Program-made: the position numbers and the translations under genes
DNA from: Thermothielavioides terrestris NRRL 8126
Lineage: Eukaryota; Ascomycota; Sordariomycetes; Sordariales; Chaetomiaceae
Assembly (NCBI RefSeq): GCF_000226115.1
Contig: NC_016459.1
Span: forward strand, 4,718,501-4,782,500
Direction of reading: 5' to 3'
Length of the DNA stretch: 64,000 bases
Notes under the pieces: generated by a model
What the model saw: only the letters and a program-made list of their open reading frames with translations
What the model was told of the DNA's origin: nothing
The model's database searches: none
In this document: piece by piece, positions 1 to 10,075 of the stretch
Numbering within the stretch: position 1 is the stretch's first letter
Layout: each line of letters opens with the position of its first letter

Positions 1-1457
1 CATCACCTGGGGCATCATGATCATGTACTTCATCTGCTACGGCTGCGCCTTCATCGACAACTCTGCTGCCTTCCGCCTGCCCTGGGCCCTGCAAATGATT
101 CCGGCCTTGCTGCTCTTGGGCGGCGTCTTCTTGCTGCCCGAATCTCCTCGCTGGCTCATCAAGAAGAAACGCCTCGCCGAGGCGACCGAAGTGCTGGCTC
201 TGGTCCGCGCCAAGAGTAACCGGAATTCTCCGTTAGTCAAGGCCGAGTTCGACGAGATCGTTCGGACCGTTCAGGAGGAGCACGACGGTGGCGATGCCAG
301 GTGGCGCGAGGTCTTCGCACCCAAGATGCTCAACCGCACCTCAATCGGCGTCTTCACGCAGATTTGGTCGCAGCTGTCTGGCATGAACGTGATGGTCAGT
401 TCAAAATTCCCAGTCGAAATCCGTTCCCGCTTCTGATTAATGCTTTTTTTGTGTCTGCCAGATGTACTACATCACGTATGTCTTCACCATGGCCGGACTG
501 TCAGCTTCCGGTAAGTCGGCAGGCGGCGCTCCTCCCTCACGGCAGTCCGTCAGAACGAAACAGAGAGAGCTCACAGAGGCGAACAGGCTCCGACAACGGC
601 GAGGTCCTCAAGTCCAGCAGTATCCAATTCGTAATCAACGTCGTCATGACGATCCCAGCGCTGCTGTGGATGGACCGCTGGGGTCGGCGCCCTACCCTGC
701 TCGTCGGGGCGGCCTTGATGTGTCTCTGGCTCAGCATCAACGCAGGTCTCTTCGCCGTCTACTCGCATCCTCCGAGTCCCGGTGAGTTTACTTCGACTGC
801 CGAGTCTATGGAGATTTCCGGGGCCCCGGCGAAGGCCGTCGTGGCTTCGACGCTCCTCTTCGTCGCGACATTTGCGCCAACCTGGGGGCCCGTGTCGTGG
901 ACGTACCCCCCCGAGCTGTTTCCGTTGCGCGTTCGCGGCAAAGCTGTGGCGCTCGCCACCTCGGCTAACTGGATCTTCAACTTTGCGCTGGCCTATTTTG
1001 TCCCTCCCGCCTTTGCCAACATCACCTAGAGGGTGTACGTCCTCTTTGCCGTGTTCTGCGCCGCTATGTTCCTGCATGTCTTCTTTATGTTCCCGGAAAC
1101 GGCGAACAAGACGCTGGAGGAGATCCAAGACATCTTCGATGACACGAAGCCCGGCGGTAAGTAGAGCGGCTCCATCCCGCTGCTGGCTTGTGCGCCGGTG
1201 CGTGGCTGGCTGAACCGATGCTAACGAGACTGTCGAATGTAGCTATCAAGTACCTCGGCACGCCCGCATGGAAGACCAGAAACGACCGTTCGAAGGCCGT
1301 GAGGAGTGGGCCGGCAACAGCTAGCCAGGACATGGAGCTCCAGAGCCAGGCCCCAAGCAACGAAGTTACCGAGGGGCATGTCCCCAGCGGCGCGGATGGA
1401 AGTAAGCCACAGTATGTGGCCCGGACGTCCGAGGCACAGCCTGACGACGGCGCATGA
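1..1457 (+). pseudogene. MFS sugar transporter, 3' part, interrupted by an in-frame TAG
   Basis: C-terminal half of a 12-TM major facilitator sugar transporter (plasma membrane sugar/H+ symport family); the 5' end lies outside the window. Reading joins 2-394, 462-510, 587-1156 and 1243-1457 with GT-AG introns in matching phase; the last intron holds a CTAAC branch-type sequence at 1221. Visible family motifs are PESPRWL after TM6, DRWGRR in the TM8-9 loop, and FPETANKTLEE near the end. Frame is kept throughout except for a single TAG at 1027-1029, in ANIT-stop-RVYVLF, where relatives normally carry Trp (TGG). The stop would remove the last membrane segment and the hydrophilic tail that follows it. 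TGG to TAG is the change RIP makes on the opposite strand. I call it a pseudogene provisionally; a sequencing error or readthrough would make it functional. Confidence 0.75.
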
Positions 1458-2178
1458 GCTCTCTCGCACTGGTTCGCATCATTGGATCTGGTTGAGACCT
1501 TCTCTTTGTGGCGCGTCTGATATGGATACTCGGGGTATTTTGCGTCGGGTCACGATCCCTCTTGGACAACAGTAGTCTCTCCCCTATCAACGATCGAAAG
1601 AATGGCTAGAAAGTATTGTGAAGGGGCGAAGTATGCCTTTCAGTTTTCGTCACCTGTCTCCGTTTTAGCGGTCTTGTTTCAGAGCGTTGTCTGTACCTTG
1701 GTGACTTACTTGCTCGGCCCGGCCCGGCCGTTTGATAAGTGATTGAAGGAGCTTAGCTCGGGAATCTTGAATCCATGGCGGTTCTGTTGACCATCACGTC
1801 TTGCTTGTCAATATCTAGATTCCAGACTTCAGAATACAGGAAATGTCCATCTCTTCCGTGCATCAAGCATTGTCACATTGCCATGCGGGTCATGCGATTT
1901 ACGCCATCGTTATTCAACCCTAGATGTCTAGATACAATGCGTTTCAGTAAAATCATCAACCACTCTCAATGACCGTGAGGGTGGTGACTGTGCTCTGGCG
2001 CTCATACCAGTCTCCAGCCACAACCTAACTTACAGTGATGTTGCAAGGCCCATGATGGGTTATGCTGACACACCTCTTTCGCAGCGACCATACGGCACTT
2101 TATTTTTTTTTTTTTTTTTCTGTTACACTTTCCTGGCAATAATCTCGCAAACTGCCCTTCCATCTGCGCCTCTGTTTG
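1458..2178. other. Intergenic region with a T17 tract
   Basis: No coding region is supported. It holds the likely 3' UTR of the transporter and a run of 17 T at 2103-2119, which on the minus strand lies just downstream of the next gene's stop codon. Confidence 0.6.
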
Positions 2179-2868
2179 TTACTTGGTCTTGCCATGTTTT
2201 TCCCGAGCCGTCGTCGGCGTCTTCACCGCGACCGTGTAGTTCTCACCCGTTTGCGCCACCGCATGCACCATGACGTCGTCGCCAAACGGCCATCCGCCCT
2301 CGGACTCGACGTCGTCACGGTCGTCGTACTGGGCGTACTCCTCGCGGTCGTCCCGCAGAGTCGCCTTGGCGGCCGCGACCGCCTGGTCCCGGTCCGCGTA
2401 ACAGCCCTGGATCTCGCACGTCTGGAAGGCGCCGCTCCGCGCGACCTGGTTGTAGTCGGTCCGGTTCTGCAGCACGTAGTGCAGGTGCTCGCGGCCGTTG
2501 GGCAGCGCGAGCGTGTCGTGCTCGCCAGCTGGCAGCGATTCTGTGTTGGGCTTGGTGTCGAGCCCGACCAGGAACTCCTGCCCGCGCGGCGCCTTGGCGT
2601 ACACCATCACGCCGTCGCCGTGCGTCCAGTCCTCGGGCGGCGTGTCGGCGCGCGTCACGTACTCCTCGAAGTCGTCCGGCTGGTAGCCCAGCTGCTCGAG
2701 CGCGCGAAGCGCGAAGCGCTTGGCGGCGGGGAGGCTGGTGTGCGTGCCCAGCACGTGCACGTCATGGGTCGAGCCCGACGTATCCTGGTGGTAGTCCACA
2801 ACGGTCAGGACCGTGTGGAAGAGCTGTTCGGGGATGGACGAGTTTCCCTCCGTGTCAGGTTCAGCCAT
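2179..2868 (-). CDS. Hypothetical protein with internal duplication (229 aa)
   Basis: Single-exon ORF starting at an ATG (2868). I do not recognise a named family. The protein has no signal peptide or membrane segment and is acidic, so a soluble cytosolic or nuclear protein is likely. It appears to contain two copies of one unit: residues about 16-105 and 125-215. The clearest match between halves is GDGVMVYAKAPRGQEFLVGL against GDDVMVHAVAQTGENYTVAV, each preceded by a helix with an Ala/Arg-rich face and an acidic stretch. Codon choice is strongly GC at third positions, as in neighbouring genes, which supports real coding. The end is Lys/Thr-rich. Function unknown. Confidence 0.65.
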   Translation of the reverse strand: MAEPDTEGNSSIPEQLFHTVLTVVDYHQDTSGSTHDVHVLGTHTSLPAAKRFALRALEQLGYQPDDFEEYVTRADTPPEDWTHGDGVMVYAKAPRGQEFLVGLDTKPNTESLPAGEHDTLALPNGREHLHYVLQNRTDYNQVARSGAFQTCEIQGCYADRDQAVAAAKATLRDDREEYAQYDDRDDVESEGGWPFGDDVMVHAVAQTGENYTVAVKTPTTAREKHGKTK

Positions 2869-3368
2869 GTTGACAGCAGCAGTTTGTGTCCGTACTGCAA
2901 GTTTGAAAGTTGCGTTGTGTTGGGCCGAGTGGTCTTGATGGGTTGCTGCAGTGAATAACTTATATGGCCGGCGCCCTTATTAATTTGTTGGAGTCCGAGA
3001 TACGGGACAAGGTGTCGGAAGACACGTAGAGCTATCTCCAGATTTATAGAACGCTATTGGACTTGGAGTTACATCACGCGTGCTACTTGAAGCGGCCAAT
3101 CGAAGTGGAGTGTTGGCAATGTTCTGGGCTGCTCCTACAGCCACGTTATGACGCCAGCATGAGGGTGGCGAGAGCTGCCCGCGGCCCCTCACTGTCCGAG
3201 ATGCGCCGTCTTTGAACATGTACAAGGAGTCTCATGTCTAAAGTGGGCTGACCAACCCCCCTCTACCCCCCACATTAGAAGCGGCTTTGTCCTTCCCGAA
3301 CAACCATTCCGTCACCACTGATGCATCACACTCTGAGGATACTACAAAACCTTGTTTCTGAGCAGCAC
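2869..3368. other. Intergenic region, no gene seen
   Basis: Upstream region of the 229-aa gene and downstream region of the dehydrogenase. Short ORFs here lack family features and I see no RNA gene. Confidence 0.5.
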
Positions 3369-4612
3369 TCAGGCTGTCAAGGGGAATTTCTCGCCGACCA
3401 AGTCCTCGCTCAGTTTCCACAGCCGCTTCGCAGCGACCGGGTCGTTAGCGTGGGCGGAGGGCTCGGCGATTTGGCAGTCGGAAAGGTAGAGGCCTTTGAC
3501 GTCTGCAAGCGAAGCGATTCTCATCAGTATTTGGTGGCTGTAAGGCATCTCTCGTAAAACACGAGGGAACTGAAGCAAAACTGACCATTCAGCGCCGGGT
3601 CCAAGGCAGCTACAAGCGTGGTCGCACTGCCCCCGTCGGGGGTCTTCCAGAAAAGGCCGACTTTGTAGAACTGCGATGCCAATTCCTCGTCCTGGTGGCG
3701 GCTGAGGTCCGTCTCGATAGCTGGCAGAAGAATGTCCCGTCAGCCACGCAGATAAGCCAGTTTCTGAGATGGACAAGGGCCCGACTTACTACCGGGGTGG
3801 ACAGCGTAGGCGGCAATGCCGAGCTTGGGCAGCTCCTGCTGCAGGGAGAGGGTGAAGAGGATGTTGGCCGTCTTGGAGTGCGCGTACGTGACGATGCCGT
3901 TGTACCCGTCAGGGGTGCACTTGGCAAAGGCGCCCGGGAGCGGCTTGAAGTGGTCCTCCTCGGGCGGCACCGGCTTGCCCTCGAAGTTGTAGTCGGAGAA
4001 GCGGATGGGCGAGAGCCGGTGGCCGGCGCTGGTGAGAGACACGACGCGGGTCGCGCCGGGAGGACTGGTCTCAGCGGCCTTGCGCAGGAGCGGCAGCAGG
4101 AGGTTGGTGAACAGGAAGGGCCCGATGTGGTTGGTGCCGAACTGCTGCTCGATGCCCTCGGGCGTGGCCTGGCGGGTGGTGACGCAGGTGGCGGCGTTGT
4201 TGATCAGAATGTCGAGCTTGTCGGTCAGGGCAGCCACGTCGGCGGCGGCTTGACGGATCGACTTCTGCGACCCCAGGTCAAGGATGACGATTTCCACCCT
4301 CGTGCCGGGATATTTCTCCTCGATCTCGGCGGCCACCTCTTGCACGCGGGATCTGTTCCGCGATGCGAGGATTAGAAGGCCGGGCTTCTGGGACGCGAGA
4401 TTGAGGGCAGTGGTTCGGCCAATGCCCTTGGGGCTGACACCGGTAACCAAGACTGGTAGTCGCTCGCTGTCAGCACCGTGACATGCCCTGAGCCTGGATG
4501 TTCATGAGCGTTTCTGCCGCCACTCACTCGTCCTTCCCCGGATCTGGTCCGCAAACACGCGAGCGACCTCGGACCCCTGGGTCCTCTCGCCGAACTCAGG
4601 GTGGGAAGCCAT
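3369..4612 (-). CDS. Short-chain dehydrogenase/reductase (338 aa)
   Basis: NAD(P)-dependent oxidoreductase of the SDR superfamily, in the group of fungal retinol dehydrogenase/WWOX-like enzymes; substrate unknown. Exons on the minus strand are 4612-4528, 4452-3790, 3720-3586 and 3502-3369; all three introns are GT-AG and phases match (85+663+135+134 nt = 339 codons). Visible: nucleotide-binding TGVSPKGIG at residues about 32-40, DLGSQKS, the NNA motif (ILINNAA), the catalytic Ser in SLTSAGH and the YAHSK (YxxxK) pair, then HPGTIETDL after TM-less strand 6, formed exactly by the exon 2/3 splice. The C terminus GLYLSDCQIA is typical of the group. No signal peptide. Normal family length; intact. 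Confidence 0.88.
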
Positions 4613-5889
4613 GGTGCAGGAACGGGTACAGGTACAGGCACAGTAGCACAGGGGTTCAGGGTCGAAGATGAAAGGGTCAAAGATGGAATTCCAACTCCAA
4701 AGCTGAAACGGATGTCAAGAACGCATTACAGGTACTGTGCCGCGTAGACCTGTTGGCTATATGGGCATTTCTTATACCGTCGAGCAGGTAATTAGGTGGC
4801 ATCTCGTGGGGGATACATTTTCCGCCGAATTAACCGTCATTCCTTGCTAGCACTTGCTCCCCCCCTTTTCCCTCTGGTCTGTCTCTGTTGACGGTCTTGG
4901 CTGCTCTACCCCGCATAGGTAGTTGCTGGCCTTGGCCTCTCCGACTCCGAATGGCGCGGGGGCGGGCAGTCGTCCACCGCGCAGGGAAATGTTGTCCGTC
5001 AATCCCCTTTTCAAGCGGAAGGCGGAAGTCGGTACCCCGCCGTCCGCACCTAGGTCAAATGCGTTTAGCCACTGCCCATACTTGGGCCGGCAGTTCCAAC
5101 TTCCTGCGCCAGGACCAGTCAAACTAGCCCATGTTCACTAGTTGGTTGCCCTAGGCGTTATTCACGTTATCAATGCTCTGATTCAAGGTTCATAGTGTTC
5201 CTGCTTTCGTAGGAATGGCTGCTGTTTATCGGCGAAGGGAATACGGTGCGCTCTCGCCATGACTGACCAGGCCGTCTTGATGCTTTGCCTAGGTATTTCT
5301 GAGTGTTCGCCACTTCCATCAGTTACGCAGCAGGTGATGTCGGGACCCGGACGGAATATAGAGAACCACTAAAACGCTCTCTCTCTGCTGTCTATGTTTG
5401 ATCTTGGACCGCGGGACCAACGGCTCCACGCCGCATTTGCGAAGTACCTAAGGTACCTTAGTTATGCCTGCCTTGCGCTCAAAAAGAGCTGGGCTTTTCG
5501 GTGCTTACAGTCCCAAAAGCCCAGCTCCTCAAAAATTCTACTATGATGTTGCGCTTGGAAATGCCTTCTCTGATTTCCCTTCTGATAAAACCATCTTCCT
5601 TTTAGCAGTAACGGGAACACCATTGGAAGCTCAACTCTCGAGAATTCCCCGAGGTGCCCAATGCCAGTTCCTCAGCCCTAACCCTTGCATCCGCTTCCCT
5701 TGTGCGGCGCGAATCGCTCCCACGCTCTTGCTTGCCGCAGTTATCCTTCGAGTCAGGGCTTGGCATCACCTCAACACCTCAACACAACAATCGCGCTCGA
5801 TCTGCCCACTCACCAAACCAAACAACATCAGGTCGCGAGATCCATCTGACAATCACAAAAGAAAAAAAAAGAAAGAAAGGTTAAGGACC
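4613..5889. other. Intergenic/promoter region between the SDR and 2EXR genes
   Basis: No supported gene. An open frame runs in phase from 5464 into the 2EXR gene, but its sequence is low in coding character and ends in a purine-rich tract (about 5857-5880) just before the chosen start, as expected for a 5' UTR. Confidence 0.5.
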
Positions 5890-7752
5890 ATGTCGGACAG
5901 CTCGGAAGAGTCAGACCACATCGGCTATCTTGCCGAAGGAGCCGAGCACGACGAGCCGGAGGAAGCTGGATCTGTGGAGTCGGGCTCAGACCAGGCCCAC
6001 ATGGACCTGCTCGACTTGGAGGCCGAGGACGCGGACTCGGACTCGGACGGGGAGAGCTCCGGTTCGGCAGTCAGCGACGCCGAAAACCGAGAGCCGCATG
6101 TTTTCTTCCCGCAATTCATGCGGTTGCCCATCGAGCTGCGCCACCACATCTGGGAGTTCTTCTGCCCGGACCTGACAGCCAAGTCGCGCCTGTACGGGCT
6201 CCAGGTCGGGCTGTCGGGTCGAGGACCACGCCAGAGAATGATCCTCCAAGAAGGGCCCTTCCTGGAGCAGCAAACCAGACCCGCCCGCGCCGTGCTAGCC
6301 GTCCACCACGAGAGCCGCCAGCTTGCGCTCAAGGCGTTCCCGGACACCCTCAGCCTCCAGAGAAGTGCCATCTTCAGGTTCAACGCCAAGCTGGACGTCA
6401 TCTTCTTGGGCCCGGAAGATTCCGTGTTCCGTGTCCTGGATGAGAACCCGTCGGTCACAGGTGTCGGCGAGCCGATCCGCCAACTCGCCGTCGAGTATGA
6501 CGATTCCGACTATTTTTCTGGCCGCTGTCGCCGGCTGTTCAACTTCTTTCCAAACCTGCGGACGGTGTACCACGCGACCATGGACGTGGACCACAGCCCG
6601 GCAAACCTGCGCTGGTGCGTCTCTGGCCTGGTCAACTGTTACTCTGTGACGACCTTCGAGGAGGAACCAGGTCTCGGCGAAGATGCCACGCACGTGTTCT
6701 GCTGGCCCGACCTCGAAAACAACCGGAGCTTTGCCCACGACGAGATTCCACTCAAGGAGCTTGAGTGGTACGAAGATGTCACGGATGCAGACTTCGGTGA
6801 GCGGATAGTTTGGCCCATGATCCTGTTCCCCTTCGCGTCCAGCTCCCGCCGGTTTGAGGCGCTCCGTACATGGGACGGCAAACCCCCTTACCCCTGGGAT
6901 TATCATTCCGACACCGATGATGAGTCCGGAGAGTCGGATGAGTACGAGAGCGAGGGAATCGACGACTCCTACATCAGCGAAAATGATCCGGCAGACCTCT
7001 CTGACGACTTGGTTGTGCTGGATGACGACGACAGCGACGAGGAGGACTCATCGGTGCGGTCTGGTTCGCAGAGCCCCCGCGTCGAGGCTGGCATGATCGA
7101 CCTCACAGGCGATGATGACCACGAGGGCGTCGCCAACTTCTCGAGCCCCGAACAGTCGTCGGCCACTCTCCGAGGCCCCGACGAATCCGAGGCGGAATCC
7201 GATCAGCCAGCCACGCACAGATCGAGGTTGAAACGCCGTCGAGGCCGGGTGGTGGAGTCTGATTCCGAGGATGATGATGACTCGGAAGATGACGTCCCTC
7301 GGAAGCGGACGCGCATCGAGAGGGGCCGCAACCCGATTGTGTTGTCCAGCGACGACGAGGAGGAGGAAGAAGGGCGGGAAACGCATGCGAACCGTCAAAC
7401 CCGCGCAGTGCTTTCCGAGGATGAGGAAGAAGAGGGGGACGAGGACGACGACGAGGAGAGTGAGGAGGTCGAGGATGATGAATCCGAAGGAAGCGCCCCC
7501 AGAGCCCGACCGCTGTCCCTCGCCGAGAAACTGCAGCTGCATCGCGAGGAGGTGCCCATCCCGCCGTCTGATGATGGCGACTCCGAGGTGGAAGAGATGG
7601 CCGGCGACGACTACGATGCTCGAGATTACGCCGATTTCCAGGATGACGAGGAGGGCAACGAGATTGATCAGAGTGACGGGGACGATGGGAACGGGAACGG
7701 TTTTCTCACGGGCGATGGCGAGGGGGACGAAGACGACGACGGTTATTACTGA
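5890..7752 (+). CDS. 2EXR domain protein with long acidic tail (620 aa)
   Basis: Intronless gene. The start ATG at 5890 opens MSDSSEESD; an ATG at 5464 is in frame but would add 142 residues of non-conserved sequence. An acidic N terminus (Asp/Glu/Ser-rich, about residues 1-72) is followed by a 2EXR-type domain: FPQFMRLPIELRHHIWEF at about 75-92, then VHHESRQLALKAF and a long folded region to about residue 325. The remaining ~295 residues are extremely rich in Asp, Glu and Ser, with basic patches such as RSRLKRRRGR and PRKRTRIERGR that look like nuclear localisation signals. 2EXR proteins are greatly expanded in filamentous ascomycetes and their biochemical role is unknown. The acidic/basic tail suggests a nuclear protein; that is inference. 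Confidence 0.8.
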   Translation: MSDSSEESDHIGYLAEGAEHDEPEEAGSVESGSDQAHMDLLDLEAEDADSDSDGESSGSAVSDAENREPHVFFPQFMRLPIELRHHIWEFFCPDLTAKSRLYGLQVGLSGRGPRQRMILQEGPFLEQQTRPARAVLAVHHESRQLALKAFPDTLSLQRSAIFRFNAKLDVIFLGPEDSVFRVLDENPSVTGVGEPIRQLAVEYDDSDYFSGRCRRLFNFFPNLRTVYHATMDVDHSPANLRWCVSGLVNCYSVTTFEEEPGLGEDATHVFCWPDLENNRSFAHDEIPLKELEWYEDVTDADFGERIVWPMILFPFASSSRRFEALRTWDGKPPYPWDYHSDTDDESGESDEYESEGIDDSYISENDPADLSDDLVVLDDDDSDEEDSSVRSGSQSPRVEAGMIDLTGDDDHEGVANFSSPEQSSATLRGPDESEAESDQPATHRSRLKRRRGRVVESDSEDDDDSEDDVPRKRTRIERGRNPIVLSSDDEEEEEGRETHANRQTRAVLSEDEEEEGDEDDDEESEEVEDDESEGSAPRARPLSLAEKLQLHREEVPIPPSDDGDSEVEEMAGDDYDARDYADFQDDEEGNEIDQSDGDDGNGNGFLTGDGEGDEDDDGYY

Positions 7753-7896
7753 GGCAGAGTTGCATCTTAGGCATTTGCGTTTCTCTGGCTCCATTTCGAC
7801 ATCCCTAGATTAGATGGTGTCGAACTTGGAGGTCCTTGTTTCTCTGCCTGGTTCACTCTCGACAAGCCGTGCAGGCTTCAAACAGCTGCGAAGCTA

Positions 7897-9522
7897 TCAG
7901 AATGCGGGCCCTTCCCAGCTCTCCCGCCTCAGCCGGCCGAACCAGGCCTGCTTGTGCGGGAACGTAACCTCCTTCTCCTTGGTGAAACCGGCCTCCTCAA
8001 GATGCCGGATGAACCTGCTCGCCCTGGCTGTTAGCGTTCGTCCCGTCCCCCAAGCCCTGTGCATGACTCAACCCATGACTGACCTCGTGTTATCTACTCT
8101 CGGCTCTATGCAGACGTTCATGGTCCGGTAATCGGCACAGAAGGACCAATGCACCAGGCTGCTCACCCAGGCCTGCACGCGGCCCCTGGCCCACTCCTCC
8201 CCGATCAGGACGTGGAACCCGCGGTCCCAGTCGTCGACGACGGATCCCGCATGGCGGCCCAGCACGTCCTCCTTGACCCAGTACAGCTCAAAGTAGCCAA
8301 ACGGCACGCCGTCCCACAGGCCGATGACGGGGAAGCTGTGGCGGCTCCGCAGGGCGTTCGCGAGGAAATCGGGCTCGTACGGGCCCCAGAAGGCGGACAC
8401 GCGGGGGCTGGCGCGCCACGTCTCGAGCAGGGCCGAGTCCGTCATGGCGAGGAGCTGGGAGTGTGCGTGTGCGGGCGGCGGATTGGGCCCGACGGGGCCC
8501 ATGTAGGGCACCGGGGCAGGAGAGAGCGAGGCGACGCGGAAGGAGAGGTACTGCCCCACGGAGGGGATGAAGCGGGTGTAGAAGACCTCGCCCATCCGGG
8601 GCGGTTTCGGTCGCACGGGGTGGCGGACGTGGTTCGTGAAGGTGTACTGCAGCGGCGCGGGTGGGTAGTATGTCGGGAGATAGGAGGCGCTGAAGAAGGG
8701 CCCGATGGGGAAGGAGGGAACGCTCATGAGCGACGGCGACGGCGCGGCGCCGGGGTGGTCGCCCGCTTCGGCGATGGCCAGCTGGGGCTCGACGGGAGCC
8801 ACACGCTCGCCCGGCCAGGCCGGCGATCCCGGTCGGCTCGGAGTCGCCGAACCGGGGTGCGAGCGGGGGTGCTTGCCGGCGACGGGCTGGAGCGTGAACA
8901 GGAACAAGCGGCCGGGTATCTGCCAGAACATGCGGCGCGTGACGAACATGTCGGACCAGGCGTCGTCGCTGTCCTCCAGCGCGGTCCCCACGGCGGAGTT
9001 GAGGCTCGCGACCAGGCCCATGCGCTCCATCTTCGGGAGCACGTTCCGGCCACCCAACACGCCCTCCTTCTTGATGCGCACGCGCCACTCGCCCCGCGGT
9101 CTGCCGGCCTCGGGGGTCAGCTTGGAGGCCTCGGTCGTCACAATCGCGGGCGGCGGCGGTTGGTGGAAGTACCAGTAGAGCGTGACCCAGAGCATCATGG
9201 CGATTTGCCGGGTCGGGCTGGCGGCGGGCTTGAATTCCTGGCTGGAGGGGCTCGAGATGGACGAGATGAAGAGGCTGTCATGCTGTAACGTCGGTTTCGT
9301 GAACGTGTGGTGGTGTGGCCGTTTTTCGACGGCCCCGGGAGCCCCGGAGGTGCCAACCGCGCCGTCATCGTCATCGTCGGCGGTGTGGATCACAATGGTC
9401 CAGCCGACGGGGAAGGCGTTGTTGTGCGTGCTGAGCTCGGCCGACTTGAAGAACAGGCCGGCAAACACGGGCGTCACGGTGAAGTGCTGCCCGTCGGGCA
9501 GATGGATGACCTGGGGTCCCAT
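7897..9522 (-). CDS. SidF/SidL-type siderophore acyltransferase (518 aa)
   Basis: GNAT-fold transferase of the hydroxyornithine transacylase family, which acylates N5-hydroxyornithine during hydroxamate siderophore synthesis (SidF: anhydromevalonyl, extracellular type; SidL: acetyl, intracellular ferricrocin type). Exons 9522-8084 and 8014-7897; the intron (8083-8015) splits an Arg codon in VDNTRFIRHLEEAGF. The conserved C-terminal half is clear: WGPYEPDFL, PVIGLWDGVPFGYFELYWVK, then RGFHVLIGEE and the C-terminal VTFPHKQAWFGRLRRESW. The N-terminal half carries low-complexity Pro/Asp inserts. Length suits the SidL subgroup, but I cannot separate SidF from SidL by eye. No other siderophore genes (NRPS, SidA) are in the window. 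A peroxisomal targeting signal is not evident (ends GPAF). Confidence 0.8.
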
Positions 9523-10075
9523 TGGCGAGGCCGCATGTGCGAGACGTTGACGTCCTGCTTGGTTGACGTCCTTCTCGCTTGGACAGGGCAGTCTGTGGTG
9601 GCTTGATTGTCGCGGGGCAGTTCGTTACCGCGCTGACGAGGCGGGGCAGGCTAACCCTGTTAATACGGTGTGGGTAACGAACTTGGTAGTGTAACATTAC
9701 CCACTCAGTGAGCAGTACAGCGTGCAGTGGGCAGCTGGGAAGGGGATCGGGGGCAGTTTCCATAGGCACTGAGGCCGGGTCAACATGGTTCCAGGTTGAT
9801 TCATAAATGCATTAGGTTCTCCGTGTTGTCCCTGGGTGCAGCGGCGTCCCAGTGGCAAGATGGACCTGGTGATGCGGGAGTCAAGTGGTGACTGGTGAGG
9901 TGCCCTTTCCGGGAGCGCTCCACAGCAGCAGCTCCCCCATCCCGCAGGGCCCACCGCGGGCCTTTCCGGCTGCCTCCCACGGGCCTCGCCAGCTTCGCTC
10001 AATCACAATGGATGTTCTCCACAACAGCTCCTGGACCGCCTCACACACTTGACTCGCCACTCCGTGTGCCGGCGA
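9523..10075. other. Intergenic region, no gene seen
   Basis: Promoter of the acyltransferase and 3' flank of the uniporter gene. Nothing else is supported. Confidence 0.5.

Noticed and set aside
5464..5889. N-terminal extension of the 2EXR protein
   Set aside because: In frame and open, but non-conserved in character and ends in a purine-rich leader; the ATG at 5890 begins the acidic region typical of the protein.
8149..9288. 379-aa plus-strand ORF opposite the siderophore acyltransferase
   Set aside because: Antisense shadow of a GC-rich gene; Arg/Gly-rich with no domain.
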